Of a stretch of DNA of 64,000 nt, positions 50,841 to 63,900 are shown piece after piece. A program made the position numbers and the translations under genes. Source of the stretch: Quercus robur (Eukaryota; Streptophyta; Magnoliopsida; Fagales; Fagaceae). Each line of letters starts with the position of its first letter. The stretch's first letter is position 1. A model generated the notes under the pieces. The model was not told the DNA's origin and made no database searches. It saw only the letters and a list, made by a program, of their open reading frames with translations. The stretch is taken from positions 29,984,782 to 30,048,781 of the forward strand of contig NC_065535.1 of assembly GCF_932294415.1 (NCBI RefSeq), written 5' to 3'.

Positions 50841-51540
50841 TTGTTTTTTTTTTTGAGAATGCACAATCACATTATTATGTTGAGCTTGACTCGTTTAATA
50901 ATCAAGCTTAAATTTTAGGCTTGAACTTAGCTTGTTTTATAAACAAACAAACATAGACAAGATTTTTCTTAAATCAAATTCAAACTATTTATAAATAATC
51001 TGGTTTATTTACTATCCAAATCCAATTACATAGGTTGCACTGCCTAGTCTACATCCCTAATTGCAACAACATCATACATGATACGAGGTAACAAGGAAAG
51101 GGAATTTTTTATTTTATTTATTTTTGTGTAAGATAGATTGACTAACGGTACTGAATTTAAAAAACATTCAAGAGGCTACAAACTAGTGAGAAAAATAGAA
51201 AAACACAGCGAAAAAGGAAAAAACAGTAATTATAGGCTTACAGCATATCAAACCCATAGAAAATAAATGAACAACTGTAATGATAACGGCGATAATAATA
51301 CTCGGACGAACCACGGCCACTCACACGCACACAGCGAGTGAAATCTCCAACCAATCACACGCTCTATCTTCAAATCAAACCCCCCCGAAAAGCCGCTTCT
51401 GGACCCGCAACAAGAACCAATCACAACACCCAATTGACACCACGCTCCCACGCGCTGAAAAAATAGCGTGGACTCACCTGAGGACCAATTAGAAAATCAG
51501 AGAGATATAGTTTATTTTTGTAAATCCCAGCTTTACATTG
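50841..51540. other. Upstream region of importin beta gene
   Basis: It is AT-rich, then a more GC-rich stretch from 51290. CT-rich DNA at about 51590-51630 and the leader exon (ending 51696) follow. No clear TATA box was found, in keeping with housekeeping genes. No coding was found. Confidence 0.4.
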
Positions 51541-51696
51541 GCGTCTCTGCCTTTTGCCCATACTCTCTGCTAGGGTTTCAGACTCGCCGCTTCTTTCTTT
51601 CTTCTTTCTTCTTTCTTCTTCGTCTTCTTCGTTTCGATAATCGGATTTTTGATCACTCGCTCGCTCGCTCAGTCTCCGAGTCAACTCGCCAACTCG

Positions 51697-54020
51697 GTAA
51701 GCACTTTTCTTCAATCCTATATATCTCACTGTGTCTGAGCACCGATTTTTCACTTTCAAATCCCTGATCTGATCTAGGATTTATCTCTAGGGTTTTGCAT
51801 TGAGTTCCTTTTTTTTGGTGATCAGAACAACTTAGTCAGTGTTTTAGTACTCACTTCGAATTTAGATTTCTCGAATTTCGTTTTACTCTTGTTTGGTTGC
51901 CGAGAAAACACGGGTAATTCCCGATTTGATAAACGTTTAGATATCCGATTTTTTGGTTTGGGGCCTCGGAGCTTAATATCGAATGTAATCGATTCTGTAA
52001 GTGTTTATCAGATATGTCTGGATTCGTGGAGTTGAGAAAATTAGTGCTTGCTTACTTAGCAGAGTGCTTTAACTTTTGGAAATATTGCGAATGTCAAAAG
52101 ATGATATTTTTCCTTAGAATCTTATTAATTTTTCTTAGTAAACAAACAGAGAGTATGAGTTCGGATATAATAGAATGACCGAAATGAATATATGGGGCCG
52201 ACTTGATTAGCCTGTTGAGGATCCATATCTTTTACCTTTGGAAATACTGAGAATGACATAGAAGATGTTATTTTTCCTTTTGTATCTTATTAATTTTCCT
52301 ACTAAACAAAGAGAGAGTATGGATTTGGATATAATAGAATGATAGAAAAGAATTCATGTGGCCAACCTAACGAGTCTCTTGAGGATCCATAGCTGACCCC
52401 AAAATTTTGGTACTAATGCTTGGATATTGTTGTTTTTGTAGTAAACAAACAGAATAGTGGATTTAGGGTTTAGTAATATTGATCGTGATGATGATTTGCT
52501 GGATGGGTTAGCTTTCTTTCTGATTGTGATGAGCAGTTGATAGTAACTTAGGGCTTGTAATGACAGCTGATTGGTGTGCTGTTATTTTTGCATTAATTTT
52601 CTTCCCATTGGTCTGTTGAGTAAATTTTTGTGACGATTGAAACCAAAGAGCACCTTTTTTTTTTACTTGAATGATCTTTAAGTGTCTCAATATTTTGCCT
52701 TTTTATTTCTTCATAATGATAATTTGTGGACTTTCATATTATATATTAAGTAGATTTACACTTTGAATGGAGGGGGAGGAGAGGGGAGTAGAGGAAAGTG
52801 ATTGGGGAGGGTTTAATGAACCTTGTTTGGTTGTTTTTTAAATCGAGAAGGGGAAGGTTTTGAGAGGATTTGAAGGGGTATCTTAACCCTCCAAATTCTC
52901 ATTTTTAGTTCCCCCAAATTGGGACAATTTGGAGGGGGAGGAGAGGGAAGGGGTTCCATTTATATTTAAAAAAATTTAAACTGTCAATTTTCCCTTATGA
53001 TTTCAATTTATATCAATCTCTTTAAAATTAGAAAAATATAGTTGCAATAGTCAACTTATATGACCATTCCCCTTTTCTTTCCTCATCATACTTAATTTTT
53101 AAAACATCCAAACTATGGGGAGTGGTATCTATTCCCCTTCCCCGATTTAATTTTTAAAATACTCAAACAAGGGGAGGAGTATCTTAACCCTCCAAACCCT
53201 CATTTTTAATTCCCCCAAATTGGGACAATTTGGAAGGGGAGGAGAGGGACGGGGTTCCATTTATATCAAAAAAAATTTAAACTGTTAGTTTTTTCCCTTA
53301 TGATTTCAATTTATATCAATCTCTTTAAAATTAGCAAAATATAGTTCCAATAGTCAACGTATATGACCATTCCCCTTTCCTTTCCTCCCCATACTTAATT
53401 TTTAAAACATCCAAACTATGGGGAGTGGTATCTATTCCCCTTCCCCGATTTAATTTTTAAAATACTCAAACAAGGGGAGGAGTATCTTAACCCTCCAAAC
53501 CCTCATTTTTAATTCCCCCAAATTGGGACAATTTGGAAGGGGAGGAGAGGGACGGGGTTCCATTTATATCAAAAAAAAAAATTTAAACTGTCAGTTTTTT
53601 CCCTTATTATTTCAATTTATATCAATCTCTTTAAAATTAGCAAAATATAGTTACAACAGTCAACGTATATGACCATTCCCCTTTCCTTTCCTCCCCATAC
53701 TTAATTTTTAAAACATCCAAACTAAGGGGATTGATATCTATTCTCCTTCCCCAATTTATTTTTTAAAATATTCAAACAAGGGGAACTGGGGAAGGGGTAA
53801 TCATTCTCCTCCTCTCCCCTCTCCTACCTTATCCTTTAATTTCCTCTCCCGCCAAACTTCCAAACACATTGTTACTCTTATGATTTAAAGCAACTTGGTG
53901 AGTTACATCAAATGTGGGTTATTTTTTGTTTTTTTGATTGTATGTCTAAGGGTGGTGTTGGATACATTAACATATAAATTATCTCTTGTCTAATTAGTGG
54001 GTTTAATTTGTTGATCCCAG
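51697..54020 (+). other. Leader intron of importin beta gene
   Basis: A donor at ACTCG|GTAAGC (51697) and an acceptor at GATCCCAG (54019-54020) frame a 2324-bp intron that ends six bases before the start codon. Leader introns are common in plant housekeeping genes and often raise expression. It contains the triplicated repeat at 52879-53785. The inference rests on splice signals and position alone. Confidence 0.6.
52780..53870. repeat. Three tandem copies of a 302-bp unit in an inverted-repeat element
   Basis: The unit starts TATCTTAACCCTCC and recurs at 52879, 53180 and 53483 (301 and 303 bp apart) with few differences. The outer borders are G-rich (GGAGGGGGAGGAGAGGGG near 52770) on the left and C-rich (TCTCCTCCTCTCCCCTCTCC near 53802) on the right. 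They are mutually inverted, so the whole may be a MITE-like element whose centre was amplified. Confidence 0.7.
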
Positions 54021-54026
54021 ATTCAA

Positions 54027-56749
54027 ATGGCAATGGAGGTGACTCAAGTTCTTTTAAATGCACAAGCAGTAGATGGCACTGTGCGCAAGCAGGCAGAAGA
54101 AAATCTAAAACAATTTCAAGAGCAAAATCTTCCAAGTTTCTTGTTTTCTCTTGCTGGGGAATTGTCAAATGATGATAAGCCCGTTGAGAGTCGTAAATTA
54201 GCAGGCTTGATTCTGAAGAATGCCTTGGATGCCAAAGAACAACATAGGAAACTTGAGCTTGTGCAAAGATGGTTGTCATTGGACCCCTCTGTGAAGACTC
54301 AGATCAAGGCATGCTTGTTAAAGACTCTCTCTTCTCCTGCTCTGGATGCTCGATCAACTGCATCACAAGTTGTTGCAAAGGTTGCAGGTATTGAGTTACC
54401 ACATAAACAGTGGCCTGAACTGATAGGGTTGCTCTTGTCTAATATTCACCAGCTTCCGGCTAATACCAGGCAGGCAACACTGGAAACTCTTGGGTACATT
54501 TGTGAAGAAGTCTCCCCAGATGCGGTAGAACAGGATCATGTAAACAAGATTCTTACTGCTGTAGTTCAGGGTATGAACTCTTCCGAGAGTAACAATGATG
54601 TTAGGCTTGCCGCTACTCGAGCTTTGTACAATGCTTTAGGTTTTGCTCAGGCAAACTTTTCCAATGATATGGAACGTGATTACATAATGAGAGTTGTTTG
54701 TGAAGCTACCCTTTCTCCGGAGTTGAGGATTCGACAAGCTGCTTTTGAGTGTTTGGTTGCCATATCTTCAACCTACTATGAGAAGTTGGCTCCTTACATA
54801 CAAGATATCTTTAACATCACTGCAAAGGCTGTTAAGGAAGATGAGGAGCCAGTCGCTCTTCAAGCCATTGAGTTCTGGAGTTCAATATGTGACGAGGAGA
54901 TAGATATTTTAGAAGAATATGGAGGTGACTTTACTGGGGATTCTGATGTTCCCTGCTTTTACTTTGTTAAGCAGGCGCTCCCTGTTCTTGTCCCCATGTT
55001 ATTAGAGACGCTACTTAAGCAGGATGAGGATCAAGATCAAGATGAAGGGGCTTGGAACATTGCAATGGCTGGAGGCACATGCCTGGGTTTGGTTGCACGA
55101 ACGGTTGGAGATGATGTTGTCCCACTTGTAATGCCATTTATTGAAGAGAATATAACAAAACCAGATTGGAGGCAAAGGGAGGCTGCTACTTATGCTTTTG
55201 GTTCCATTCTGGAAGGTCCATCCCCAGACAAGCTCATACCACTTGTTAACATTGCCTTGAACTTCATGCTCACTGCCCTTATGAATGATCCAAATAACCA
55301 TGTGAAGGACACTACTGCTTGGACTCTTGGAAGAATGTTTGAATTTCTGCATGGGTCAGCTTTGGAGACCCCCATAATTACCCAGGCAAATATTCAACAG
55401 ATTATTAATGTTCTGCTTCAGAGCATGAAAGATGTACCAAATGTTGCGGAGAAAGCCTGTGGTGCTCTCTATTTCTTGGCCCAGGGTTATGAGGATGCGG
55501 GATCTTCATCTTCTCCACTAACTCCATTCTTCCAGGAAATTGTTCAAGCTCTTCTCACTGTGACTCACCGAGAAGATGCTGGAGAATCACGCCTCCGCAC
55601 TGCAGCCTATGAGACTTTAAACGAAGTTGTGAGGTGTTCTACTGATGAGACAGCTTCAATGGTGCTGCAACTAATTCCTGTCATTATGATGGAGCTCCAC
55701 CAAACTCTTGAGGCACAGAAGCTTTCATCTGATGAGAGAGAGAAGCAGAATGAATTACAAGGTTTGCTCTGTGGTTGCTTGCAGGTCATCATACAGAAAC
55801 TGGGGTCATCCGAGCAATCGAAATATGTCTTCATGCAGTATGCTGACCAGATGATGGCCCTTTTCTTAAGAGTATTTGCTTCTCGAAGTGCCACAGCTCA
55901 TGAGGAGGCTATGCTTGCCATTGGAGCTCTTGCCTATGCAACAAGTGCCGATTTTGTAAAATACATGCCAGAATTTTATAGGTATTTGGAAATGGGTCTT
56001 CAAAATTTCGAGGATTACCAGGTTTGTGCCATAACAGTTGGTGTAGTTGGGGATATATGCAGAGCGCTGGAGGATAAGATATTGCCTTACTGTGATGGAA
56101 TAATGACCCAGCTTCTCAAGGATTTGTCAAGCAACCAGTTGCACCGATCTGTAAAGCCCCCAATATTTTCATGCTTTGGTGACATTGCTTTGGCAATTGG
56201 AGAAAACTTTGAGAAGTACTTAATATATGCTATGCCCATGCTTCAAAGTGCAGCAGAACTATCTGCCCATATTTCTGGTGCTGATGACGACATGTTGGAG
56301 TACACCAATTCTCTGAGAAATGGAATTCTAGAGGCATACTCAGGGATCTTTCAGGGATTTAAGGGTTCTTCGAAGACCCAGCTATTGATGCCTTTTGCAC
56401 CTCATGTTCTTCAGTTCTTGGATAGTTTGTATATGGAGAAGGACATGTAAGTTATGATGGAATCTTTACTGACTTGTTTATTAATTTTTTCTTCTTTATT
56501 TTTTTAATCTCAATTATTAGTTTCTTACCTCCTTATTTGTTTTCTTTTAGGGATGATGCGGTGTCTAAGACGGCAATTGGGGTCCTTGGAGATCTAGCTG
56601 ATACCCTGGGTAGTAATGCAGGTCCCTTGATTCAGCAATCTGTGTCAAGCAAAGACTTTCTAAGTGAATGTTTATCATCAGATGACCATTTGATAAGGGA
56701 ATCTGCCGAATGGGCCAAGTTGGCCATCAGTCGAGCCATTTCTTTTTGA
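54027..56749 (+). CDS. KPNB1: Importin subunit beta-1, nuclear import receptor
   Basis: Importin beta carries cargo, usually through importin alpha, across the nuclear pore and releases it on binding Ran-GTP. Exons 54027-56446 and 56551-56749 join in frame at a split ATG codon (YMEKDM then DDAVSK) to give 872 codons, near the 870 of Arabidopsis KPNB1. The N-terminus has the importin-beta N-terminal fold (RKQAEENLKQFQEQNLPSFL, Ran-binding). HEAT repeats run throughout, with an acidic loop DEDQDQDEG near residue 331-339, placed as in other importin betas. The C-terminus ends AEWAKLAISRAISF. The start MAMEVTQ follows a leader-intron acceptor; the second ATG (54033) is an alternative. The gene looks intact. 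Confidence 0.95.
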
Positions 56750-56900
56750 GGCAACTGCTTCATATACTCTTCTTCTTTGCATGCATTTGGGTGTGTTGAG
56801 TGGGGTCTGGGATTGCATACAATGAGTCAGGTCGTCACCATTTTTGGGCGCAGATGTTTGGTCGGTCGGCTGTCAGTGTTTCCCTCAGCAGCTCGGAGTC

Positions 56901-56931
<31 letters not shown>

Positions 56932-58269
56932 CAATTGTTCATTTTAGTTTTGCATTGCCATGGAAGAAGTCGGTGATGACCCATACATTTCTGCTAGCTT
57001 GGCAGAAAAAAGTTGAACTATTACTAAGTTAAAAAGGAAGTCAATGGTATGGGAGGAATGAGAAATAGGAGACTCCATTGCTCCCTGATGCGTCTAATGT
57101 GCTAGTGATAGCAGTTCCATTTGTTGGGAGTCGATGGTGCTGAAGCATTGGGTTGGGGGTAATTTAGCAGCAATGTAAAAGCCTGCATTTTTTAATCTTT
57201 TGGCCTTCTTTTTCCTTTCTTCCCCACACCGAAATTTGGTGTCTGAAAGCATGGCACTGTTACATGTCAATTTTCATAGAGTTCGGTCTCTTGCCTTTTG
57301 TACTCATGTATACTTGCTCATTATGTGGGATTGGTGACAAACAACATAATATTAGGACATTCATATCATGCATTAGTCATATTTTATCATCATTATATTT
57401 ACTGTACCTTTTTATTATTTAGTCAATGATCAATAGCATGCTTTTTATATGCTCTTTTTATGCCTTATTGTGGCTATTCTTCTTGTATAGCTTTGCAGTT
57501 TTCTAATTTTGAAGTTTCTTTTGTGTATTGCTGAACGTTAATTCTGTAATGTCTCTTCCCCCTTGGATCTTATTATCTGACTGCTGTTGTATGTGTTTAT
57601 CTGTCCCCCCCACCTCAACCCCCCCCCCCCCCCCCCCCCCAAAAAAAAACAAAAAAGAAAAGAAAAGAAAAGAAGAAAGAGGGACTGACAGATGAATAGT
57701 TTTGGGGTTGAGACTGTTGTTTCATTCCCTTTTCTGGTGTTGACTTTGTGGTGTAGTTTCTGGTTCTTCCTTTTCAACCTTGTAAAGTATACCCCACGTA
57801 GAATGAAATCCCGTTGTTGGTCGCACGATTTTAATTTGCGATGCCCACATTATGTTTTGCTTCTTCAATTGTCGTTTTAATCAATAAACTATTCGAGGAA
57901 AAAAAGAGAAATAATAATAATAATAAACTATTTTAAAGGTTTTTAGCTTGTATGGTTCCTCCCTATAATATCCTTGACCATTATCCTTAGCTATTTGTTT
58001 ATGAGATTGAGAAAAGATCCATACTTTATGGTAGAGATGAGATCTAATTTTTGTACAAAAAGTGTATCATTTTAAATGTCTATTTTTTATTTTTTTGAGA
58101 GAAATTTTAAAAGTCTACTTTAAAATAGATTATGTCTATTTTTAAACAAATGAAAGTATAACAATGGAACGTGTGATAGATTCTCTAACAACATTGCTTC
58201 CTTCCCAAATTCTCATAAATCAATAATAATAGCATCCAATAAAATTTTAATTACAATTCCTAAATACTA
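56750..58269. other. Importin beta 3' region and intergenic DNA
   Basis: It holds the 3' UTR, a 29-base poly(T) (about 56902-56931) and a poly(C)-poly(A) tract at 57603-57660. Candidate AATAAA-like sites exist, for example at 57883, but none is decisive. No further gene is evident. Confidence 0.4.
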
Positions 58270-58996
58270 GGCAAAATTATACTATTGATCCCTCAAGTTT
58301 ATTTCTTGTGTGCGCAATTAGTCCCTTATTTTCTCAAGTTTTAAAACTGAATTGTACTGATCTTTTTACTAACTGTAGTTAGTGGTGTTATTTACGTGGA
58401 TAACGAAACAATGACTTTTGTATTTTTTTTTAATGATGTGGCATGTTTTTTATTAAAAAATTAAAAAAAAGAATTTACACATTAAAAAAAAAAAGGATCC
58501 ATTCTAATTCAAGTCTTAATCCTAACCCAGTACCCAATTAAACTCATTTACAATCTGATTCACAAACCCACGAGAGAGAGATTGAACAGTTCCAAGTCTG
58601 CCATTATCTTTCAAAGCAAAGACAAAGAGCTCGATATCGATCATGGAGGAGATGATGAAGAAGAAGAAGAAGAAGAAGATGAGGACGACTACAGTATTCG
58701 CAACAACTGGACGATACAATTGTATTTGGTGGCCGGAGACGGAGGAGTTTCTGTCGTGGCGGGGTGGTTGGATCTCACTTCGACTTTCGGCAAAGCTGCG
58801 GAGCAGAGGATCGTGCCTTAGCAGCAACAGAAACCTCTGGTCAAGAAGAGCCAACGTGGAAAAAGTCTTGAAGCTCACAGTATCAAGGCGTTATGTTTTA
58901 TCGAAGAACTAGTCGATGGGAATCGCATATTTGGTTTGTAATTTTGTTACTTTTAAACTCTGATTATTAGTAATTTCATTACAAAATTTTTACAGT
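58270..58996. mobile_element. Left part of a Mutator-like element cut by the retrotransposon
   Basis: GGCAAAATTATACTATTGATCCC followed by ATTAGTCCCTTATTTTCTC has the same style of long TIR as the three other Mutator-like elements. The interior (58590-58930) has higher coding quality in one frame, including an acidic run and NNWTIQLYLVAGDGGVS, but I do not recognise the protein. The other arm is not in view; the Tat LTR begins at 58997. Confidence 0.4.
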
Positions 58997-59578
58997 TGAT
59001 GAGGATAAAATGTGGACAAAAGCGACGGTACAAGTTTTGGACATGGGTGACGGGATGGTTTTTGCCGTCGGCATTCTTGAAGGGCTGACGGTGAAATAGA
59101 GTGAAGAAGCTCCACATGTAGAGTACCGTGACGCTGGACGTCCTGAAGCTGACGGTGCCTAATCTGACGGAACAACGAATACTGACGGTGTCAGCCATGA
59201 GATGCGTGATCGCCACGTTTGCGTGTGTAAGTAAACAACTTGCTCCCCACGCCTCACGAAATCTAAGGATTCCTATATGGAAAGAATCCCGCAAAATACA
59301 CCCAAGAGGACTCCTATAAGGAAAAGACTTTTATTCTAAGGAAAAGGGGGAGAACCCTACTACTATAAAAACCATACTCCCTCACAAACCAAGGTACGCA
59401 TAATTTACCCTCTCTAGCACTCTAGAGCAGTGAGAATAGTTCTAACTTGACCTTCGGAGGGTGTTTGGCCGGTACCACACCGGTACTCCCTGCTAGGTTC
59501 TTCCTTTTCGTTGTGCAGGTACCATTGGCGACGTACGAGGAACGTGTGACTCACTGGTGGTATTTTTCGGCGTCATCA
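58997..59578 (+). repeat. 5' LTR, 582 bp
   Basis: It begins TGATGAGG and ends GCGTCATCA, so TGATG/CATCA form the short inverted termini. It contains many GACGG-type motifs, a TATA-like TACTATAAAAAC (about 59357) and a CTCTAGCACTCTAGAGCA stretch. The end is confirmed by the primer site three bases later. Confidence 0.8.
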
Positions 59579-59580
59579 GT

Positions 59581-59598
59581 TGGCGCCGTCTGTGGGAA
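59581..59598 (+). other. Primer-binding site
   Basis: TGGCGCCGTCTGTGGGAA follows the LTR after GT. This TGGCGCC start is the standard PBS of plant Tat/Athila-type elements and fixes the LTR border. The tRNA species was not determined. Confidence 0.8.
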
Positions 59599-59635
59599 TC
59601 GTAGCACATTCTCGCTTCCTAGACAAAAGAGTTAC

Positions 59636-60958
59636 ATGGTACTCACTCGCTCAATGGCGACCACCAACGACGTTCAAGAAGAAGAAGCCCCTACGACTGC
59701 GCTTGAAAGACAGGTGAGGACACTCGCCACTATCGTGGAGCGCCTCACCAAACAAAACCACGACCTAGAAGAGCAACTGAAATAGAAAAATGCAGCTCCC
59801 AACAACCAAGGAGTAGATCAAGAAGGAACCAGCGCCGACAGAAGAAACCAGGAAGGACCCCAGGCTAGCAACGCCCCGAGCAAACCAGAACGACAGAACA
59901 CAAGCATCCCCTCCCTCGCAGAAACCACTCCGCCACTTGTTATCGCGGAGATGCAAGCCATGAAGGAACAAATGGAGGTTATGATGAATGCTCTCAAGGG
60001 ACGAGTATCAAGCGACCTTGACGACCTTGTCAACCGAACTGACTCGCCGTTCACCGCCACCGTCAACTCCTACCCTTTACCAAGTAAGTTCCGCATGCCA
60101 CAGATAGACAGTTATGACGGGGTCAGGGACCCACTGGACCACCTGGAGACCTTCAAGACCCTAATGCACCTTCAAGGAGTAGCGGACGCCATCATGTGTA
60201 GGGCCTTCCCCACAACGCTGAAGGGCGCAGCGAGAATTTGGTTCAGCCGACTGACACCAAACTCCATCAGCACCTTCAAATAACTCAACGCTCAGTTTAC
60301 CGCACACTTCATTGGAGGCCATCGATACAAGAAGTCTACGGCTTGCTTGATGAGTATGAAGCAGCGAGAAGATGAAACTCTAAGAGCCTACATCTCCCGC
60401 TTCAACAAAGAGGCACTCTCGATCGACGAAGCCGACGATAAGATACTTGTTGCGGCATTCACGAATGGCTTGAAGAAGGGCAAGTTTCTGTTTTCCTTAT
60501 ACAAAAACGACCCAAAAACCATGTCGGAAGTACTTTATTGCGCCACAAAGTATATGAACACCGAAGATGCGCTGTTAGCTAGGGAAGAGAGGCCCAGGAA
60601 AAGAGAAAGGCAGGTAGACAATCGGCAGGACCAAGGTCGAAAGAAGGCAAGAACAGGAGACCGAAGGGACGAAAGACGCCCTAAGCCCCTGGGGGGAAGG
60701 TTCACGAGCTTCACTCCGCTAACAGCCCCGATAGATCAAGTCCTTATGCAAATTAAGGACGAAGAGGCTCTGACGTTCCCGGGAAAGCTGAAAAGTGACC
60801 CCAACAAACGTTCCCGGGACAAGTATTGTTGATTCCACCGCGACCACGACCACGACACGGCTGATTGCTATGACCTCAAGCAGCAGATTGAGGCCCTTAT
60901 CAGACAAGGAAAGCTGCAGAGATTCGTTAGTAAGGAGAAAGCGGACCCCCCCGCATAA
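59636..60958 (+). pseudogene. Tat retrotransposon gag
   Basis: The start is MVLTRSMATTNDVQEEE, with a coiled coil (RQVRTLATIVERLTKQNHDL). The retrotransposon gag core includes DPLDHLETFKTLMHLQG and LKGAARIWFSRL. Then QREDETLRAYISRFNKE and a basic stretch lead to a CCHC-like knuckle (YC, stop, [12 protein letters not shown]). In-frame stops are at 59783, 60281, 60830 and 60956. The ATG follows the PBS by about 40 bases. Confidence 0.82.
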
Positions 60959-63900
60959 GACCAATGCCCCCGACGGGACAATGAGCGACCGAGGCCCCCG
61001 ATCGGGGATATAAGGATGATCGTAGGAGGAACGGCTGCCGCCGGGTCATCCAAGAAGGCCCGCAAGACCTATCTTCGGATGGTACAAAATGTTCAGCTGA
61101 CGGGAGTCGCGCCGAAGATAGCACGGAGAGAAGGTCCCGTAATCGGATTCTTAGAAGAAGACACGCGACGCCTTCACCATCCACATGACGATGCACTCGT
61201 CGTCAGCTTGCGTGTAGGAGACTACAATATGCACCGGGTGCTGATCGACAATGGCAGTTCAGCAGATGTCTTGTACTACACAGCGTTCTAGCAGATGAGG
61301 ATCGACAGGGAGCGACTAATCCCAACAAGTGCCCCGCTTGTTGGCTTCGGCGGGAGCCGAGTATTCCCACTGGGCGCGGTCACATTATCCGTAATTGTGG
61401 GTGATTAGCCTCAACAGATAGCCAGGGACGTGACATTCTTGGTAGTTGACTGCTCTTTAGCCTACAATGCTATCCTCGGGCGACCCATGCTCAACTCATG
61501 GAAGGCGGTAACTTCCACCTACCACCTGATGATAAAGTTCCCAACTGACTACGGAGTAGGGGAGCTGCGCGGGAGTCAGATGGCCGCGCGCGAATGCTAC
61601 ATAGCCATGGTGGAAATGGGGGATCAGGTTCAGGCCTTAAGTATAGAAGAGCATCGGACGGTAACAGAGCCGGTTGAGAAGTTAGAAGAGATACCCCTTG
61701 ACAGTTCCGATCCTGGCCGGACGACCAAAATTGGAACGCTCGCTAACCCCACGGTCCGTCAGGAGCTCATAACCTTCCTCAGATGCAATCGAGACGTATT
61801 CGCATGGGGTCATGAAGATATGCCGGGAATAGATCCTTCAGTCATGGTGCACAGGTTGAATGTATCGCCCGCCTTTCCACCTATCAGACAAAAGAAGAGG
61901 GTGTTTGCCCCCGAGCGAGACCGAGCCATAGCAGAGGAAGTCAGAAAGCTACAGGAAGCGAGTTTCATTAGGGAAGTATACTATCCCGACTAGTTAGCAA
62001 ATGTAGTAATGGTCAAAAAAGCGAGCGAGAAATGGCGGATGTGTGTGGACTTTACCGACCTTAACAAGGCCTGCCCCAAGGATAGCTACCCCCTCCCGAG
62101 GGTTGATGTCCTAGTAGACTCTACGGCCCGACACCAGTTGCTGAGCTTCATGGATGCTTTATCGGGGTACAACTAAATTCGAATGCATGAAGCCGACTAG
62201 GAGAAAACGTCGTTCGTGACCAGCCAAGGCCTCTTCTGTTACAAGGTCATGCCCTTCGGCCTGAAGAACGCAGGCGCAACGTACCAAAGGCTCATGAACA
62301 AAATGTTCGCGCAACAGATTGTGAGGAATGTCCAGGTCTACGTGGACGACATGCTAGTCAAAAGCCGGAGGGAGGAAGATCATCTAGGAGATCTCAAAGA
62401 AACATTCGACACATTTCGCTCCTACAACATGAAGCTCAATCCAGGAAAATGTGCCTTTGGAGTAACAGCAGGACAATTCTTGGGATTCATGGTATCTCAA
62501 AGGGGAATCGAGGCAAACCCGGACAAGATCAGGGCCATTATGGATATGGCACCACCAAGAAATGTGAAGGAGGTGCAAAGCCTCAATGGAAAGATAGCGG
62601 CACTAAATAGGTTCGTGTCAAAGGCGACGGACAAATGTTTGCCCTTCTTCCGAACATTGAAGAAATCCTTCGAGTGGACTGGCGAATGCCAGCAAGCCTT
62701 CGAAGAATTGAAGACTTACCTCTCCTCCCCACCATTGCTGAGCTCGACGTAGCCAGGAGAAGAGCTTTTTCTCAATCTAGCTGTCTCCCCCGCAGCCGTT
62801 AGCGCGGCCTTGGTCAGAGAAGAAGAGAAAGTGCAAAAACCCGTGTACTACGCAAGCCGAGCGCTTCACGATGCTGAAGAAAGATACCCGCCCATGGAAA
62901 AACTTGCCTTCGCATTAGTTACGGCAGCCCGTAAGCTCAAACCGTACTTCCAAGCTCATACGGTAAACGTCCTGACTAACAAGCCCTTACGGCGGGCAAT
63001 GAGCAGCCCCGAGGCCGCGGGACGGTTGGCGTTATGGGCAATAGAGCTGAGCGAATTTGACATTCAGTATCGCCCACGGACCGCCATCAAAGGACAGATC
63101 GTCGCCGACTTTATAGCTGAGTTCACTCATGACGAAGACAAGGGGGCAGCAGAGTCCCCTCAATGGAGCATATATACGGACGGATCGTCCAACAGGCAAG
63201 CCGCAGGGGCCGGCATTGTGCTACTATCGCCCGAAGGAGACACCATTGAATGTATGGTCCGTCTCGACTTCCCTGCCACCAACAATGAATCAGAGTATGA
63301 GGCTCTGATAGCAGGGCTCGACCTCGCCAAAGCAGCAGGAGCCACGAGGCTAGTCATCTACTGCGATTCACCGGTCATCACCAACCAAATAAATGGAGAC
63401 TACGAGTGCAAGGGCGAAAAGATGAAGAGGTACCTTGATGAAGTAAGGGCGAGAGTGGGTGACCTAGAAGCCAAAGTCGTCCAAATTCCCAGAGAAGAAA
63501 ACAAGCGAGCCGACCGTCTCGCGAAGGCCGCTTCAGCTTAACAAATGGTCATCCCTGGTAATGTACTCTCTTTCATACAGCTTTCCCCGCTAATAGATCT
63601 CAGCAACATGCAGGAAATATGCTCCAACAGTAGCTGGACAACACCGTTAGTTTCATACCTAAAAAATGGAGTCTTACCAGACGAAAAGGAAGCCGCAAGG
63701 AAACTTAAAGTCCAGGCGGCGAGGTTTGTCCTGATAAAAGACGTCCTGTATAAAAGAGGTTTCTCCCGACCATATCTGAGATGCTTGGGTACGGAAGAGG
63801 CAGATTACGTCATGAGAGAGGTACATGAAGGAATCTGCGGAAACCACTCAAGGTCTAGATCGTTGGTACACAAGCTTGTGCGAGCAGGGTACTATTGGCC

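Noticed and set aside
53908..54279. 123-codon frame on - strand
   Set aside because: It is antisense to the importin beta start and has no domain.
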